Assembly: GCA_023678885.1 (NCBI GenBank)
Contig: CM042962.1
Coordinates: 17,870,336 to 17,934,335, forward strand
Direction: 5' to 3'
Source: Pogostemon cablin
Taxonomy: Eukaryota > Streptophyta > Magnoliopsida > Lamiales > Lamiaceae
Length of the DNA: 64,000 bases
In this document: positions 12,034-24,526 of the stretch, in pieces
How positions within the stretch are numbered: position 1 is the stretch's first letter
How the letters are laid out: every line of letters starts with the position of its first letter
The notes under the pieces: generated by a model
What the model saw: the letters and a program-made list of their open reading frames with translations, nothing else
Told to the model about the DNA's origin: nothing
The model's database searches: none
Made by a program: the position numbers and the translations under genes

Positions 12034-12500
12034 CTTTTGACAATTGGATGTGGAGAAGTGTTTTTGATGTACAAAATTGACGAACTTCACTCAAAATCAC
12101 TCCAACTAACCTTGAGGATGATACGGATGTGAATTAAGTGTTTTTGGGTATATACAGAGTGTGTACGGATGAAGGAGGACGTGTGGAATGAGTACGGAAC
12201 AACCCCTTTTTAAAACCTGGAACAGACCCTGCACAGCCCGTGTTACGCTGCACGGCCTCAAGTGAGGCCATGTAGCGTTTTCTGATGCCACTATACGGCT
12301 CGCTGTTATAGGGCCGTGTGCGGAACACGGCCCGTGTACCTTCTCCTACATGGCTCGAGCTACGGAACTCAGCCTTCCTCCTGGCCGTGTAGCATTTTCT
12401 GATGCCACTACACGTCCAAGTGCTACAGGGCCGTGTGCAGAGCACGACCCGTGTAGCAATTTGCCCTGTTTCTCTATTTTTCATACTTCACTTCATTCTT
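12034..12500 (-). promoter_or_regulatory. LTR-like internal promoter candidate with leader
   Basis: Between gag-pro and the ATHILA ORF lies a block (about 12,228-12,460) with the same ACGGCCCGTG/ACGGCTCG repeats as the LTR U3. It is followed on the minus strand by a TATA-like TTTTAAAAAGGGG (12,215-12,203) and a leader running to the donor at 12,034. It resembles the LTR promoter layout, but without a recognisable heat shock element. Confidence 0.4.
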
Positions 12501-13147
12501 GCCCTGTTTTTTCACTTTCACACATCCTATTCATGCTCAACGCATTTCTTAATATCATTCACATCATAATTATGATAAAAAATGGATTGAAATGTACTCA
12601 AAACACCAGCAAACATACCAAAACTAAACTAACTCATGAGAAAAATTTCAAAATTGACCATTTGCAAGACAATACAAGATACAAGATATAATACAAGATA
12701 CACATGGTTTATCAAACTAATAAACAAAATATAGGTCACACCACGCACTTTCCCCCAAATTTAAATCGAAACAAGTTGCGAATTAAGTTTTCAAAAAGTG
12801 GTGAGACGTACCTTTGTCATTTTCTTAATGCTCTTTATGAACTTTTCCCCCGATGACTCTTGTGCATCTCTCTCCTTTCGTATGATCAAGTATGACCACC
12901 TCGCAACCTCTCCCCAACTTAAATTAACACAAGTGTTAAAATTTAAGTTTGTAAAGAGTGGTGAGGCATACATCATCATTCCATCTTTAGCATCCTTGTC
13001 CTTCATCTTATGCATTCTTCTCACAAACTTAACCACCTTCATACCAAAAATACAAGAAGAATACAACTAAACAAGCAAACTAACAAAATGAGTTGCCTCT
13101 CATTAAGCGCTCGATTTAACATCGTCGAGCTAGACGCATTGAAGCTC
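12501..13147 (-). other. Post-pol remnant and central purine tracts
   Basis: Directly after the gag-pro stop, the minus strand contains TTAAATCGAGCGCTTAATG and GAGAGGCAACTCA (13,123-13,090). From memory, this resembles the segment that follows pol in ATHILA-type elements, so pol seems to have been cut out cleanly. Two similar purine-rich tracts (about 12,737-12,810 and 12,890-12,975) form an imperfect direct repeat. Confidence 0.5.
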
Positions 13148-15970
13148 TTAACAATCGGAGAAATCCAAGACCCCGTCGGGCCTCATCTTCACTTTAAACA
13201 TCTCCTTAACAACCTTCTTATCAACACTTCTTGCTCCTCTAACACTTGAACTCACTTCATTTTCTCTCTTTCTCACGTTTTCAAATCTCAGAGGCCCTTT
13301 ATCAATCTTCCAATTAACTTGTGGATTTCCCCCAAGCTTGTTTCTATTTGAATAAACATTTCCTGCAAATTCAAGTAAAAAATTAGTTAAATCTTCATCT
13401 TTCAAAATTTCACTTATCACTCGATCTCGATCTTCCGGAGGCTTAATGGGTGGCTTCAAATAAATATCTCCCCCTTTCAAATTCTTGCTTGATAACACCA
13501 ATTCATTTTCATTTGATCGGAGTATGAGTTTCTTTTTATCCATGTTAAATTTTGCTCTTCCGGTTGCCAAAAACTGTCTTCCAAAAATCAATGGGATCAA
13601 CGGATCCACTTGCTTCTCAACAAACATAAAATCCATCGGAAATACAAAATCCTCTATTTTCACAAGCATATCCTCCACAACTCCATGGGGCTTTATTCTT
13701 GAACCATCCATTATTCCAATTTCCACATCCGTTTCCTTTAACCTCCCAATGCCAAGTTTTTCAAACATTTCTAAAGGCATCGCATTAATGCTTGAACCAA
13801 GATCACATATAGAATTAAAATATTCCCCATTTCCAATTTTACAAGTAAGAACAAATTTACCAGGGTCTTCAACCTTTGATGAAGCATCAACTTCAACTAT
13901 TTCATGATCTTGTTTCAACATCACCTCTTCATCACAATTACTTTCATCATCAAACAAAGACAAAAATTCATCAATTATCTTCTCATCATCAAAAGACAAA
14001 TTTTTATCAATGGCAACTTCCTCAATATCAACTACCTCCTCCACTTTAGACACGACTTTATCACAAACTATTTCTTCAACATTTGAAACAATGTTTGTTG
14101 TTTCCACCAACCCTTTCTCCACCTTAATTTCCATATTACACACGGTAACATACAAACATTGCTCTTTAGGATTAATAATAGTAGTGGAGGGAACTTACCC
14201 TTTCGATTCATTTCTCCTTGCTCGGTTGCCATTTGACTCATTTGTGTCTCCAAGGCCTTGAATCGACTCTCATTCAACTCATTTTCTTATTTTATGAAAT
14301 CAAACCTCTTATCATTCACCTCTTTTTCTTGCTTCATAAATTCAAAAATTTTTGTGAATTGATCTTCATTTGTAGCCTTTCCTTCACCATTTGGAGCTTT
14401 CTCCCCCTGATTAATGCCCGATGGAAGAGTAAGTGCATTCCCTTGATTTCCATAAGACAAGTTCTCATAACTACAAGGTTGATTAAAATTCCCTTGAAAG
14501 TTTCCTTGGCCCCATCCTCCTTTCCTTTGTGGATATCCTCCTCCATGACTTCCAAAATTTCTACCATAATTTCCTTAGAAGTTCCTTCCTTGCATGAAGG
14601 CAACTTCCTCAAGCGTCATATCCGGTGAACACCATGCATCTTACATTCCAAATTAGAGGACATACCTTGTTGAGGCATGGAGGTAGGCATTTGACAACTT
14701 TGAGAAGATTGACCCATATTAGGCATCGTCATGCCTTGTTGAAGATTAGAAAACACTTATTGATTCATCAAAGGCAATGACATACCTTGTTGAGGACTTG
14801 CAAGAACTTGTTGATTCACCATAGGTGTCGAATTTGGAGACACTTGCATGTTAACATTCATCCTCTTTAATATCTCCGTGATTGCCTTGTCGGTCATATC
14901 TTCCTTAGGCATTTCCACCTTTTTCACTTGTTGCAAGCACACTTCTTCTATCTTAGCAATTTTCTCCCTGTCATACATTCCCGGTGCACGATCCATAGGC
15001 CATTGACCCGTATTCAAAGCTACTTCTTCACATATAGCAATTGCTCTTTCCAGAGTTTGTCCCAAAATTGAACCTCCCGCTGAAGCATCAATGAGCATCC
15101 TTTCACTTCCGTGTAAACCGGCATAGAAAAATCTAATTTGTTGCTCTTCGGAGAATCCGTGTTGTGGACACTTCCTTAGCATCTTTTTTAATCGGTCCAT
15201 ACTTCACTAAATGCCTCAAGTGACATTTGCTTGAATTGAAAGATTTGCCCTTTGAGATGCAACATCTTTGAAGGGGGAAAATACTTGCTCAAAAATCTTT
15301 GTGCCAACTCTCTCCATGTGGTGTAGGATCCCAGTAGTATAGTATGATACCAAGCCTTAGCTCTATCTCTTAATGAAAACGAGAAAAGCTTCATTTTAAC
15401 AACATCCTCACTTACCCCATTTATCTTTATTGTGTTGGCTAACTCCGTAAATTGGGCTAAGTGAGCATTTGGATTCTCCATAGCACCACCACCAAATTGA
15501 TTTGCTTGCACCATATTGATCAATCCCGTCTTGATCTCAAAATTATTCACATTCAATGGTGGGCTCATTCCATAATTCCCATATTGCGGTTGAAAGTGAT
15601 CACGAATGTTCATTCCACCTCCATTATGTCCATTTCCACGGGGTTGGTTTTGCACCACCGGAGGATTATTCCTTACTTCTTGTTGTGCCATCAAGTTTTG
15701 AATAATAGCTTGCATTTGTTGGTTTTGCAAGTGCAATTATTGAGCATACACTTGTGGCACAAATTACGGATTATTATAACCCCCTCTAGCATTATCACCT
15801 CCATGAAAATTCCTCATATTGCCTACTTCATCAACCATGTTGGTATTACCCCTTACTTCTTCCATACTTTCTTCCATAGGCTCTAACACTCATCGTCTTT
15901 GTCTTCTTAAGGTAGCTTCTAATTCCAAGTTCAAAGGTTCAATAGAGTGAGACCTTGAATGCATTTGCAT
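13148..15970 (-). pseudogene. gag-pro: Gag-protease polyprotein of ATHILA-like element
   Basis: Minus strand. A likely start is at 15,970, with an early stop. The Retrotrans_gag core is clear at 15,736-15,188 (ENPNAHLAQFTELANTIKIN, LRDRAKAWYHTI, TTWRELAQRFLSKYFPPSK), then the frame shifts near 15,195 and continues with LRKCPQHGFSEEQQIRFFYAGL to 14,757. More frame changes follow through a Gln/Asn-rich linker. From about 14,155 a 335-residue open frame carries an aspartic protease: catalytic CDLGSSINAMPLEMF and the later PLIFGRQFLATGRAKF. It ends at 13,148 where reverse transcriptase should begin. The product would be capsid plus protease only. Confidence 0.85.
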
Positions 15971-16095
15971 GTACCTTCAAGAATTTCCAAATTAGCTCCC
16001 AAAACAACCAAGACAAGTAAACAGATAACAAATAAAAGAAATCCTTATCAAAACTAATCAACTTCAAACTTGTTACAGCCAAATGTTTAACATTT

Positions 16096-16112
16096 CCCTG
16101 GCAACGGCGCCA
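16096..16112 (-). other. Primer binding site, tRNA-Asp type
   Basis: Plus strand CCCTGGCAACGGCGCCA matches 16 of 17 bases of the 3' end of plant tRNA-Asp(GTC) as I recall it, so the minus strand is the primer site. It directly abuts the 5' LTR. Confidence 0.85.
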
Positions 16113-17858
16113 TGAACTTAGTCTAATTTTTAGTAAAATATCAAGAGCAAGTGTACTCTATCGTTGTTGTATACGCGTGACCAAGTGCAAAATTTATAAG
16201 ATTGTCATCCCAAGGGAAAGCAAACATTGGCTAGTATCCGAATTATTCATTGACTTATGCTTTGTAAAGATGATATGTTTGAAAGTTTGGTATTAAAGCT
16301 AATGCTTAAAGTTCTACTCAAATAACTAGAATGTAAACTAACGAAGTAAATGATCAAATAATGAGCAAATGACTAATGGAATGGATGTAGAATACACTTG
16401 AAAAAAGAGCAAGGCTAATCATACTCATGGTTAAGACTTGAGCTAGATATGCAAAAAACTTGATGGTGATTTTCATTAACTTGCGGATTAAAAGCAATCA
16501 CAATTTTACCCCTAGTCCCTATGGCCAAGGCAACTAGGTTCTCGACCCTTTTACAAGTCTAACTCTCCTAAGATTGTCTTACTCTCAATTCCCTTAAGGT
16601 ACTATAATCATAAGTTGGTTCTTTTCACTCAATTTCTTAGGTGTCCCCCTATGAATGTTCCAAGCCTAAGGAGGGTATGTCTTACCTCCCCTTATACTAA
16701 CATACATGAACAATTCAATATATGATTCAATTAAACATTCACTCACAACATTGGAATGGCCATCCAAATACTATGAATAGAGAATTTAATCACACAAACA
16801 TTGAAATGAAACATGATTGATATATCATAGAAGAAAATTCACAAATCAATTCAATTTACTACTCAAGTTTTACATATCTAACTCTTCACTTCAACCACTC
16901 ATATGACTAGCCCTACTATAAAACTAGCCACTAAACATGGTAATTAATTCAATACAAAACTTTGCTCCATTTGAGCCATAATAAGAAGAAAATTAACAAT
17001 TGGAAAGTAGATTTGCTTCCCTTGCATAAGAAAAGCCTTCCTCCTCTTCAATTGATCAACTTCTTCAACAAGTGATGCTCCAATCTTCTCAAATAGTGGT
17101 AGGATGGATGTAATGAAGGTTTATGGATTGAAAATGTAGATCAAATGGTGATTTGATGGATCTAGATGGTAGAGATGGAAGATAGATCTACTATGTGAGG
17201 AAATGTGATGTTTTGGTGTTTGCTCTAATCTGATTTCCAATCAATTCTCCCTCTAAATTTCGCACAAGTCATGGTTTTATATCACTTACAGACCTTCTAG
17301 AAGCTTTTTGAAACATTCTGAAAATTATACAGGATTTTGCACCTACATGGCCCGTGCTGCAGCGCACGGCTCGTGTAGGGATACCTACTTCGGCGTGTTG
17401 TGCGTGCTTCCAGACATGGCTCGAGCTGCGCTGCACGGCCTTGGGCATGGCCATGTAGCATTTTCTGACGACAATGCATGGTTTTTTCTTACAGGGCCGT
17501 GCTCCGCGAACGAGTCGTGCAGCTTCGCCCGGCCCGAGCACCAGCGCACGGCCATCCTCCTGGGCGAGCAGCGAGTTTTGATGGCACTACACGGCCATTG
17601 GTTATAGGTCCGTGTTCCGCACAAGGCCCGTGTACCAATATTCCCTGTTCTTCCGTCTTCGTTTCGCTCCCAACTCTATTTTTGTCCATTTCCTGACATG
17701 TTTTACATATATTTAAGCTTATTTACACAATTCTATCAATTTATACCACTTTTCTCAAAATTACAATAACTCCACCAAAAGTAACATAAATACGGATAAA
17801 AACATAAAAAAATACACAAATAAAGACACTAAAATCTAGGTAAAAATGACTACGATCA
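16113..17858 (-). repeat. 5' LTR of ATHILA-like element (1,746 bp)
   Basis: Pairs with 6438-8236. TATA at 17,283-17,274. The heat-shock-element array is partly decayed (17,295-17,318): the third triplet is TTT and one base has been inserted. Confidence 0.9.
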
Positions 17859-17942
17859 ACGTAAAAAATCAACCTCCTAACAAACAGAAAACCAACGAAA
17901 GGAAAAATTATACCCTTAGTGCTGATAAGATGAGGTAAATAG

Positions 17943-18755
17943 TGTTGGATTGTTTACTAAAAGTCTAGCTTTTTGTATGAACAATGCTTAACAATATTTG
18001 AAATGACAATCATTGATCAAATGATTGCGTCTTATAATTTATTTATATGTTCGATGCAATAGTCTACTTACTTTATAATGTTGATAATATGTTGTGCGAC
18101 AACACACGGAAGATCATATTATCGGTTTCCTTATAAAGTATAAACAGATGCTCACAACCGAGATAGATGGGGACTCTCTATCGGGATAGTTGTAGTGTGA
18201 TTTGGTATTAGTTTGTCTTGACTATAGAATCACATTAGTGCACCTTGTGTGTATTGAGCAGGACCACTTGAGATCGTTCGATTTATACTGACCATATAGG
18301 AGAACTTGATCTCAGTTATTATGGATGTTCGTGCTATTAATCCCTAAACAATAACCTCGACATGTAAGGCAATATATATTTCTTTGATTCATCAACGAGT
18401 GAGATTTACGTGTAACTAAATCAATAAACTCTGTGAGTTGGTAAATAGTGCTTCTCTATGGTGTGCTGTTGATTGTAGAAAGAATCCATGTCCAAAATAG
18501 TTTGATGATGTCCCCTTGAGGAGCTCATAAGTATTATCATGTAACCCTGTAGGTGGTTTTATTCCGGCATGATAATGAGGTTGAGTGGTACTACTCTCGG
18601 ATGAGATATTAATTAATGGAGTTATTAGTAACTTAATTAATTAATGGGCATTGTATATATTAAACATGGGGAGATTAACGGGCTCATAATAAGAAGGAGC
18701 TCATAACGTATGTAACCCTAACAGTTTCCGTTAAACAAATGATCGAACGCTAACA
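17943..18755 (+). repeat. Solo LTR of the Copia family found in the Helitron
   Basis: 813 bp starting TGTTGGATTG and ending GCTAACA, similar to the LTRs at 48,242, 53,906 and 41,174, with a stretch missing after about 18,710. Flanks AATAG and AGTAT each differ by one base from AGTAG in the unoccupied sister site near 22,255, consistent with an aged target duplication. No internal Copia sequence is present. Confidence 0.8.
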
Positions 18756-19318
18756 AGTATATCACACCCCCAAACTTTAAAAAAATATAAGTCGAAACTA
18801 ATTTTAAAAAGAGATGTAATTGCCGAAACGTGATCACCTCAAATATATTAAATCCTTACTCATACGAAAGAAATAATAAAGCAATAAAATGGAAGAGACA
18901 AGCTCCCAATAGGTACTCATATTTAATATCTAAGAGTTACGACAGTTTACCGCTTTTTGAACTACTGCATCGGAGGACGGTCTTCTCGCATTCTCACCTT
19001 CAAATACTTTCTTTCCCTCTTCGACACTCAGCACCTCACCTTTCTTAGTCACAAGTATATGATCTTTGGAATTTCATTCCTCCCATGGCTGTCCAGATTC
19101 CTCCTTGTCAATCTTCTACTCAAATTCAGAATCATCTATTCTATTAAAATCAAGATTAAAAAAGTTAGAAACCACATCTATGCTCTTGCATGATTGAGTC
19201 TCTATGGGCATCTTCATTGCTTAATCATGAGAGAAAACGACATCTTCATTATCCATCTGTAGTCTAAGCTTCTCAGGTCTCAACTTCTTTGCTCTTTCCC
19301 ACTTCTTTTCCGCTATAA
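18756..19318 (-). other. Host gypsy element, gag-side noncoding piece
   Basis: Collinear with 22,262-22,830 of the sister copy. It stops abruptly at CTATAAGCTC, where truncated LTR sequence begins (CTGCGGTGAACGC), marking a deletion junction. No supported coding sequence. Confidence 0.6.
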
Positions 19319-20548
19319 GCTCTGCGGTGAACGCACTTAATCTACAACCAAGATATATATTCAGACTCTATATACTAATTGAAGATGCACAAAATGATCG
19401 TGAATATGGCTTAAAAATGTGCAATCATATATAAAATAAATTCACAAGTAGTATTGTACGTAGGACACACAAGAGAGTTTAATTAATTCATAAAACTTTC
19501 AAAACCCTAGATCTACCAAAACGGTTCTAGCCCATGATATTGTAAAGAACAATTATGGGAGTTGGATAGATCTTACCCATATATCGGGAAAATACAAAGA
19601 TAAATTAGAAAATGAAATAAGCCCTAGATGTGGGCGTCGTCGCGTCCTTCTCCGTCTTGAATCCTCCTCTTGGTTCTCCTCTTGATTCAGTAGACGAATC
19701 TTCAAAGTGATGGATGGATGGAGGAAAGGATGTGGATGATGGTTGGGGGGTGATCCCCCCTTGTGAGGTGTAGGATGATTATGTTCCTGTCCTCCTTTGG
19801 GTGATCTACATCCCCTTTTATACTTGTAAGCTCTCCTTATGGACCTTGGATGAGCTTTTTCTTGGAAAACAAAAAAATACATGCACTGGGGTTTAAAACC
19901 CGTAGAAATCAGAATTCTGTGTCCCAGTTCAACCAAAGTGGTTTTGGTCGAACTGGAAGGCCTGGTCGAATTGCATGTCTGTAAGCTGAAACTGCATGTG
20001 CAGTCTCACCGTTTTGCGTATAACTTTCAGATCCAAACTCCTATTTTAATGATTCTTGTCCTCACGCAATTATTTCTTCATTGACTTTCTATTCATATAA
20101 AGAAATCACATAAACTCCAATATTTGCAGGTTTAACAAGCCATGAAAAGTGGCACATCCGTTCTCTTCAGGAACAGCTGGCGCGATGTCACCATTTTGAT
20201 CATAACTTTCTCGTTTGGACTCCAATTGAAGTGTTCCTTATGCTAAAACAATCCTCTCTTCTGTGGCTTTCCAACAATGTATGACACTTTCAGTTCAGAG
20301 CTCCACACAAATACAGAAAAAATACACAAATTGGACTTTTGATCCTTTTGACACTTTCAGCATTACTACACAAATTTCACATTTTCTCAAATTTTGTACT
20401 TTTGATCATTTTTCCACCTAAAACACTTCAAGTACACCTTTTTCTCACATATATCGAATATAAGACATTTGTGCTAATATATAACAACAAATTTCATAAA
20501 AAAAGTATTAAATTGGACACTAAAACACGCTTATTTTCACTCTCATCA
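19319..20548 (-). repeat. Truncated 3' LTR, GTCGAAC family
   Basis: Matches about 1565-2843 of the first LTR; the distal 620 bp or so are deleted. TATA at 19,812-19,822. Confidence 0.8.
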
Positions 20549-20564
20549 ATCCCCCAAACTTACC
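20549..20564 (-). other. Polypurine tract
   Basis: Minus strand GGTAAGTTTGGGGGAT next to the LTR start TGATGAGAG. Confidence 0.7.
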
Positions 20565-22869
20565 CACTGCTCGTCCCGAGGTAACAAAATAAAAATAAAG
20601 AGAAAGAGAGTAAGAAAATTAGCTGGGAAACAAGGACTATGACGAATACCCCCTTCACAATGCAATTGATTTTCAACTTAGGTCATGCAACTCTCATTAC
20701 ATGTAATAATCAATGCTCCATTCACATGTTCTCACGGGAAGTATATATCACTTGCACACAAGTGTAAAATATGTACACTTATGGTTAAGGTGTTTACGCT
20801 CAAATTCAATTCAAGTGCATGTGTAACCATAAGCTTGCCAAATATCCCAAACTCTCCACCACTAAAAGTATGATTAGACAATGGGATAAAAAATGACTTT
20901 CTTTTAGATGTAATGTTGGCTCTTTGGTTAAGGTAGGAAATATATGGATAAGTGACTCAAAACTCGAATCAATCAAGTCGCGATCCATCATGATCTTTCA
21001 TTCTTCTTCACCACTTCAAGTAAGCACACATCCTCCTCAACTCCTTCACTCTTCTTTTTTTCTTTTCAAGCACAACAATTTTTCCTTCTCTTTCTTTTCT
21101 TTTTTCCTTCTCTCTTTTTTTCTCTCGAGGTATCAGTTTCGGGCACTACCTCGTGCATCCTCCATAGCGTACTAGCTTTAAGCACTACCCTAGGGTGTTT
21201 GATTCAATAGAGTACTAGATTTAAACACTACTCCACGATTCTCCTTAGAAGCATTATCAAGCTCAATCACTGTTTCTACACCAATTTCATTCATTCCCAA
21301 AATGTTATAAAACTCCATCAACACACTTTGAAAAGCCATTAATCTCTTCATGAGGGACAATTAAGGCTAAAAATATTCAGATGCTCAAAGTTGTTATTTA
21401 TCATAAGCTGCCAGAGAAAAAGTATTTTAGGCTCAACGGGGCTAACTACGGTTAAACATCATTCGGTAGAAAATTATTTAGCTAAGTGACTTATAAATCC
21501 AAGGATGGCCTTAAATCATCTCCCATCATCTAACATAACAAGTAGTCTCAAATAAGACAAGAGGCAAGTTCTAGAATACACACACAAGAATGATATTCAC
21601 TAGAAAGAAAATATCTTATTATTATGTACATGATCAACGAGGCTCAAAATCTCACATGGGTTTTTAACAAGTAACAGAGCACTTTTCATGGTAAGTAATA
21701 TCCCACAAGTGCACACAGAACTTTATATTACCATATAACTCAAGTACACTTCCTTCATCAATTTCAAAAATATATGAATTTCAGGCACAATTTAAAAATA
21801 TAACTCATATGGATCACCGAAACATAAACTCAATCCTTCCACTCCTACTAATTAAAATCACACATAAAAATTAAAATAAGGAAACAAGGCCATCTGATTT
21901 TTCCTTCAAAGTATGTACAAGCTCCTCAAGTTGTTCAACTCGATCAGGTCAGGCCTTAACGTAGAACTCATCTTGCCAACTAGTTACCTTTTCTATCATC
22001 AAAGTTCAAACACACCTCATCATCACAGATTCATCAATAATAAAATAGGAGAACTATAAGAAAGACTCAATTGACTATCTAATCGACTCCTCATACTAGA
22101 CACACCAACACAAAACACTAAACATTAGGTAAGTTGTAAAAAATCAACAAATCAACACCGTTTAAATGTTAATATGCCGCAAAAAATCAACCTCCTAATA
22201 AACAAACAACCAACGAAAGGAAAATTATATCCTTGGTGCTCATAAGACGAGGTAAGTAGATCACACCCCCCCAAACTTAGTAAAAACGTAAGTTGAAACT
22301 AATTTTGAAAAGAGATGTAATTGTCGAAACGTGAGCACTCCAAATATAATAACTCCTCACTCACACAAAAGAAATAATAAAGCAATAAAACGGAAGGGAC
22401 AAGCCCCAAACAGGTGCTCAAGTTTAGCATCGGAGAGTCACGACGGTTTACCACTTTTAGAACTACTGGATAGGAGGACGGTCTTCTCGCATCCTCACCT
22501 TCAAATACTTTATTTCCCTCTTCTTGTCTACACTCAGCACCTCACCTTTCTTGGTCACAAAAATATGATCCTTGGAATTACCTTCCTCACATGGCTATCT
22601 AGACTCCTTCTTGTCAATCTTCCACTCAAATTCAGAATCATCTGTCCTATTAAAATCAAGATTAATCAAGTTAGAAATCACATCTATACTCTTGCATAAT
22701 TAAGTCTCCATGGGCATCTTCATGGCCTGATCAAGAGAGAAAACCATATTTTCATTATCCATCTGCAGTCTAAGCTTCTCGGCTCTCAACCTCTTTCCTC
22801 TTTACCATTTCTTCTCCACTATTAGCTTAGTATTATGCTCTTGTAATGGTACTAGAGTGTTCTAAACAA
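20565..22869 (-). other. 3' noncoding region of second gypsy copy
   Basis: Collinear with 2861-6437 and 17,863-19,318, without their insertions. Carries the shared block at 20,907-20,943 and a second G-rich tract at about 22,262-22,280. No supported coding sequence. Confidence 0.6.
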
Positions 22870-24343
22870 TACGTGTAGCATTTAGCATGGAAACGGGGTT
22901 AGACTGTTGCAGTTTGACCATGGTTCGACTAGAATGGTCTTGTCGAACAGAATGAGGCTGGTCGAATTGGGTACTTGAAAATAGGCTCAGTTTGTTTAGT
23001 TGTGGTTTGACTATAGTTAGACCATAGAGGTCTGGTCGAACTACAAAAGTGTGCTCGAACTGGGACTCTATAAATTAAACTCGATCTTTTTGCTCTACAG
23101 GTGCTGGTTCAACCATAGTTCGACCAGAGAGGTCTGGTCGAACAGGAATGCTTCAGTCGAACTGCGAGCCAAAAAATAGAGTACCATTTCTCTATTTTTC
23201 TGAAAGTCGTTCGACCATCAGGTATGGTCGAACCTCACGGGTCTGGTCAAACTGGATCCCTGCACTCCTCTTTTTCATCCACAGGCTTCATTGGTCCTTC
23301 GTACTGTGTCCCGAACCTCAATGTGATGACAGTATTCTCCAACGTTTATATTAATTGATTCACATTCTCGGCCATCTGCCCCATCAACAAAGTTAGGTCA
23401 TTCAGCTACTTAGACAAATATGCATGATTAGAATTCATAGTAGCCTCAAGTCCATCAACTCTTGCATCTTTCTTAGCCATGTGTCGATTGAAGGTATCTT
23501 CAACACTAGCCTTCATTTCTTGGTGCTTCATTCCTTTATGTCAACTCTGTAATCTGTTTTGGCTGGAAATCTAGTATCTTGTTGATGTTAGCTACACTAG
23601 AGACGATCTCATCATCCCTATTCGACTTCACCATTTGATATTCAACATGTGCTACCTTCCCGAACACATAATATCCTCTTACTTTTTCTGTAGGCCAGTC
23701 ACGTGTATTCATAGAGATGTCTTCAAACTACTTTTCTACTTCAAGTGTTGTCTTAGATAACAGCGCTCCTCCTACTGATGCATCAATAAGAATTTGAGAC
23801 TCACAATCCAATCCATACTATAAGATTCTTATGTATTGAGCCTTAGACATCCCACGTTGTGGGCACCGCCTGAGCATGTCTTTAAATTTGTCCCACACCT
23901 CATAAAATTTCACACCCTGATTCATAACATATTGGGTGATGTCTTGCTACATTTTTAAGTTCTTTGAGGTGGCCTGTATCTGCCTAAGAACTTCTACTGC
24001 AGTTGGTCCCATGTAGTGCAGTTTGTGGCATCAAGAGTCTCATACCAAGCTTCTGCCTTATAAATCAAAGAGAACTTGAATAAGGCAATCTATCTAGCAT
24101 TGTTATGAGCTCCAGCACCCTTCTGAGTGTTTGCATATCCAAGGAATCTTTTGAGATGCTGATATGGATCTTCAAAGCAACATCCAGAAAAGAGATTCTT
24201 TTCCACCGTGTTGATAAGAGAGGGATGTATCTCAAAATCATCATCTTCCCCCTTGCTCCTAGCAACCCCATGTTGTCTATCTCATTGCACTTTAAAATTT
24301 CATGTATGATAATATAATTCGGATTCTGCCTTGCTACGGCCAT
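22870..24343 (-). pseudogene. gag: Gypsy gag pseudogene, most complete copy of this family
   Basis: Read on the minus strand it starts near 24,343 (MAVARQNPNYIII) and, across several frameshifts and stops, shows a capsid core: LKRFLGYANTQKG, FKFSLIYKAEAWYETL, TTWDQL and FLGRYRPPQ. A coiled-coil-like part follows (VEDTFNRHMAKKDARVDGLEA, about 23,520-23,400), then the FDQ/RPD/GRT tail encoded by the GTCGAAC repeats (23,260-22,910). It is capsid-only; there is no protease motif afterwards. Confidence 0.7.
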
Positions 24344-24503
24344 ATCTAGCTCAATGTGTTATTCCTTCTTTTCCTTCCTCTCATTTTCCTAGTGCACAAG
24401 TACTTTAAAAAATTTAAGGTTAGATAGAATTAAATAATCACAAATAAAAGATAAAAAAAGTCTTAATCAAACTAGAAATAATAAAATCAATAATAACAGT
24501 CGT

Positions 24504-24520
24504 CCCTGGTAACGACGCCA
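24504..24520 (-). other. Primer binding site, tRNA-Asp type (degenerate)
   Basis: Plus strand CCCTGGTAACGACGCCA, 14 of 17 matches to the tRNA-Asp 3' end, six bases from the LTR. Confidence 0.65.
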
Positions 24521-24526
24521 AAAACT

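Larger units (their letters stand above)
6438..17858 (-). mobile_element. ATHILA-like Ty3/gypsy element lacking RT and integrase
   Basis: An 11.4-kb element on the minus strand: 5' LTR (16,113-17,858), tRNA-Asp PBS, gag-protease, spacer, ATHILA-type ORF, polypurine tract, 3' LTR (6438-8236). Flanks are CCGTA on the left and ACGTA on the right, a 4/5 target duplication. The joined flanks match the uninterrupted sister sequence near 22,185, which confirms both ends. Pol between protease and the post-pol segment is missing, so the copy is non-autonomous. Gag has frameshifts and the ATHILA ORF has a stop. Confidence 0.9.

Noticed and set aside
13485..13907. 140-codon plus-strand frame
   Set aside because: Antisense shadow of the protease part of gag-pro, which has clear motifs on the minus strand.
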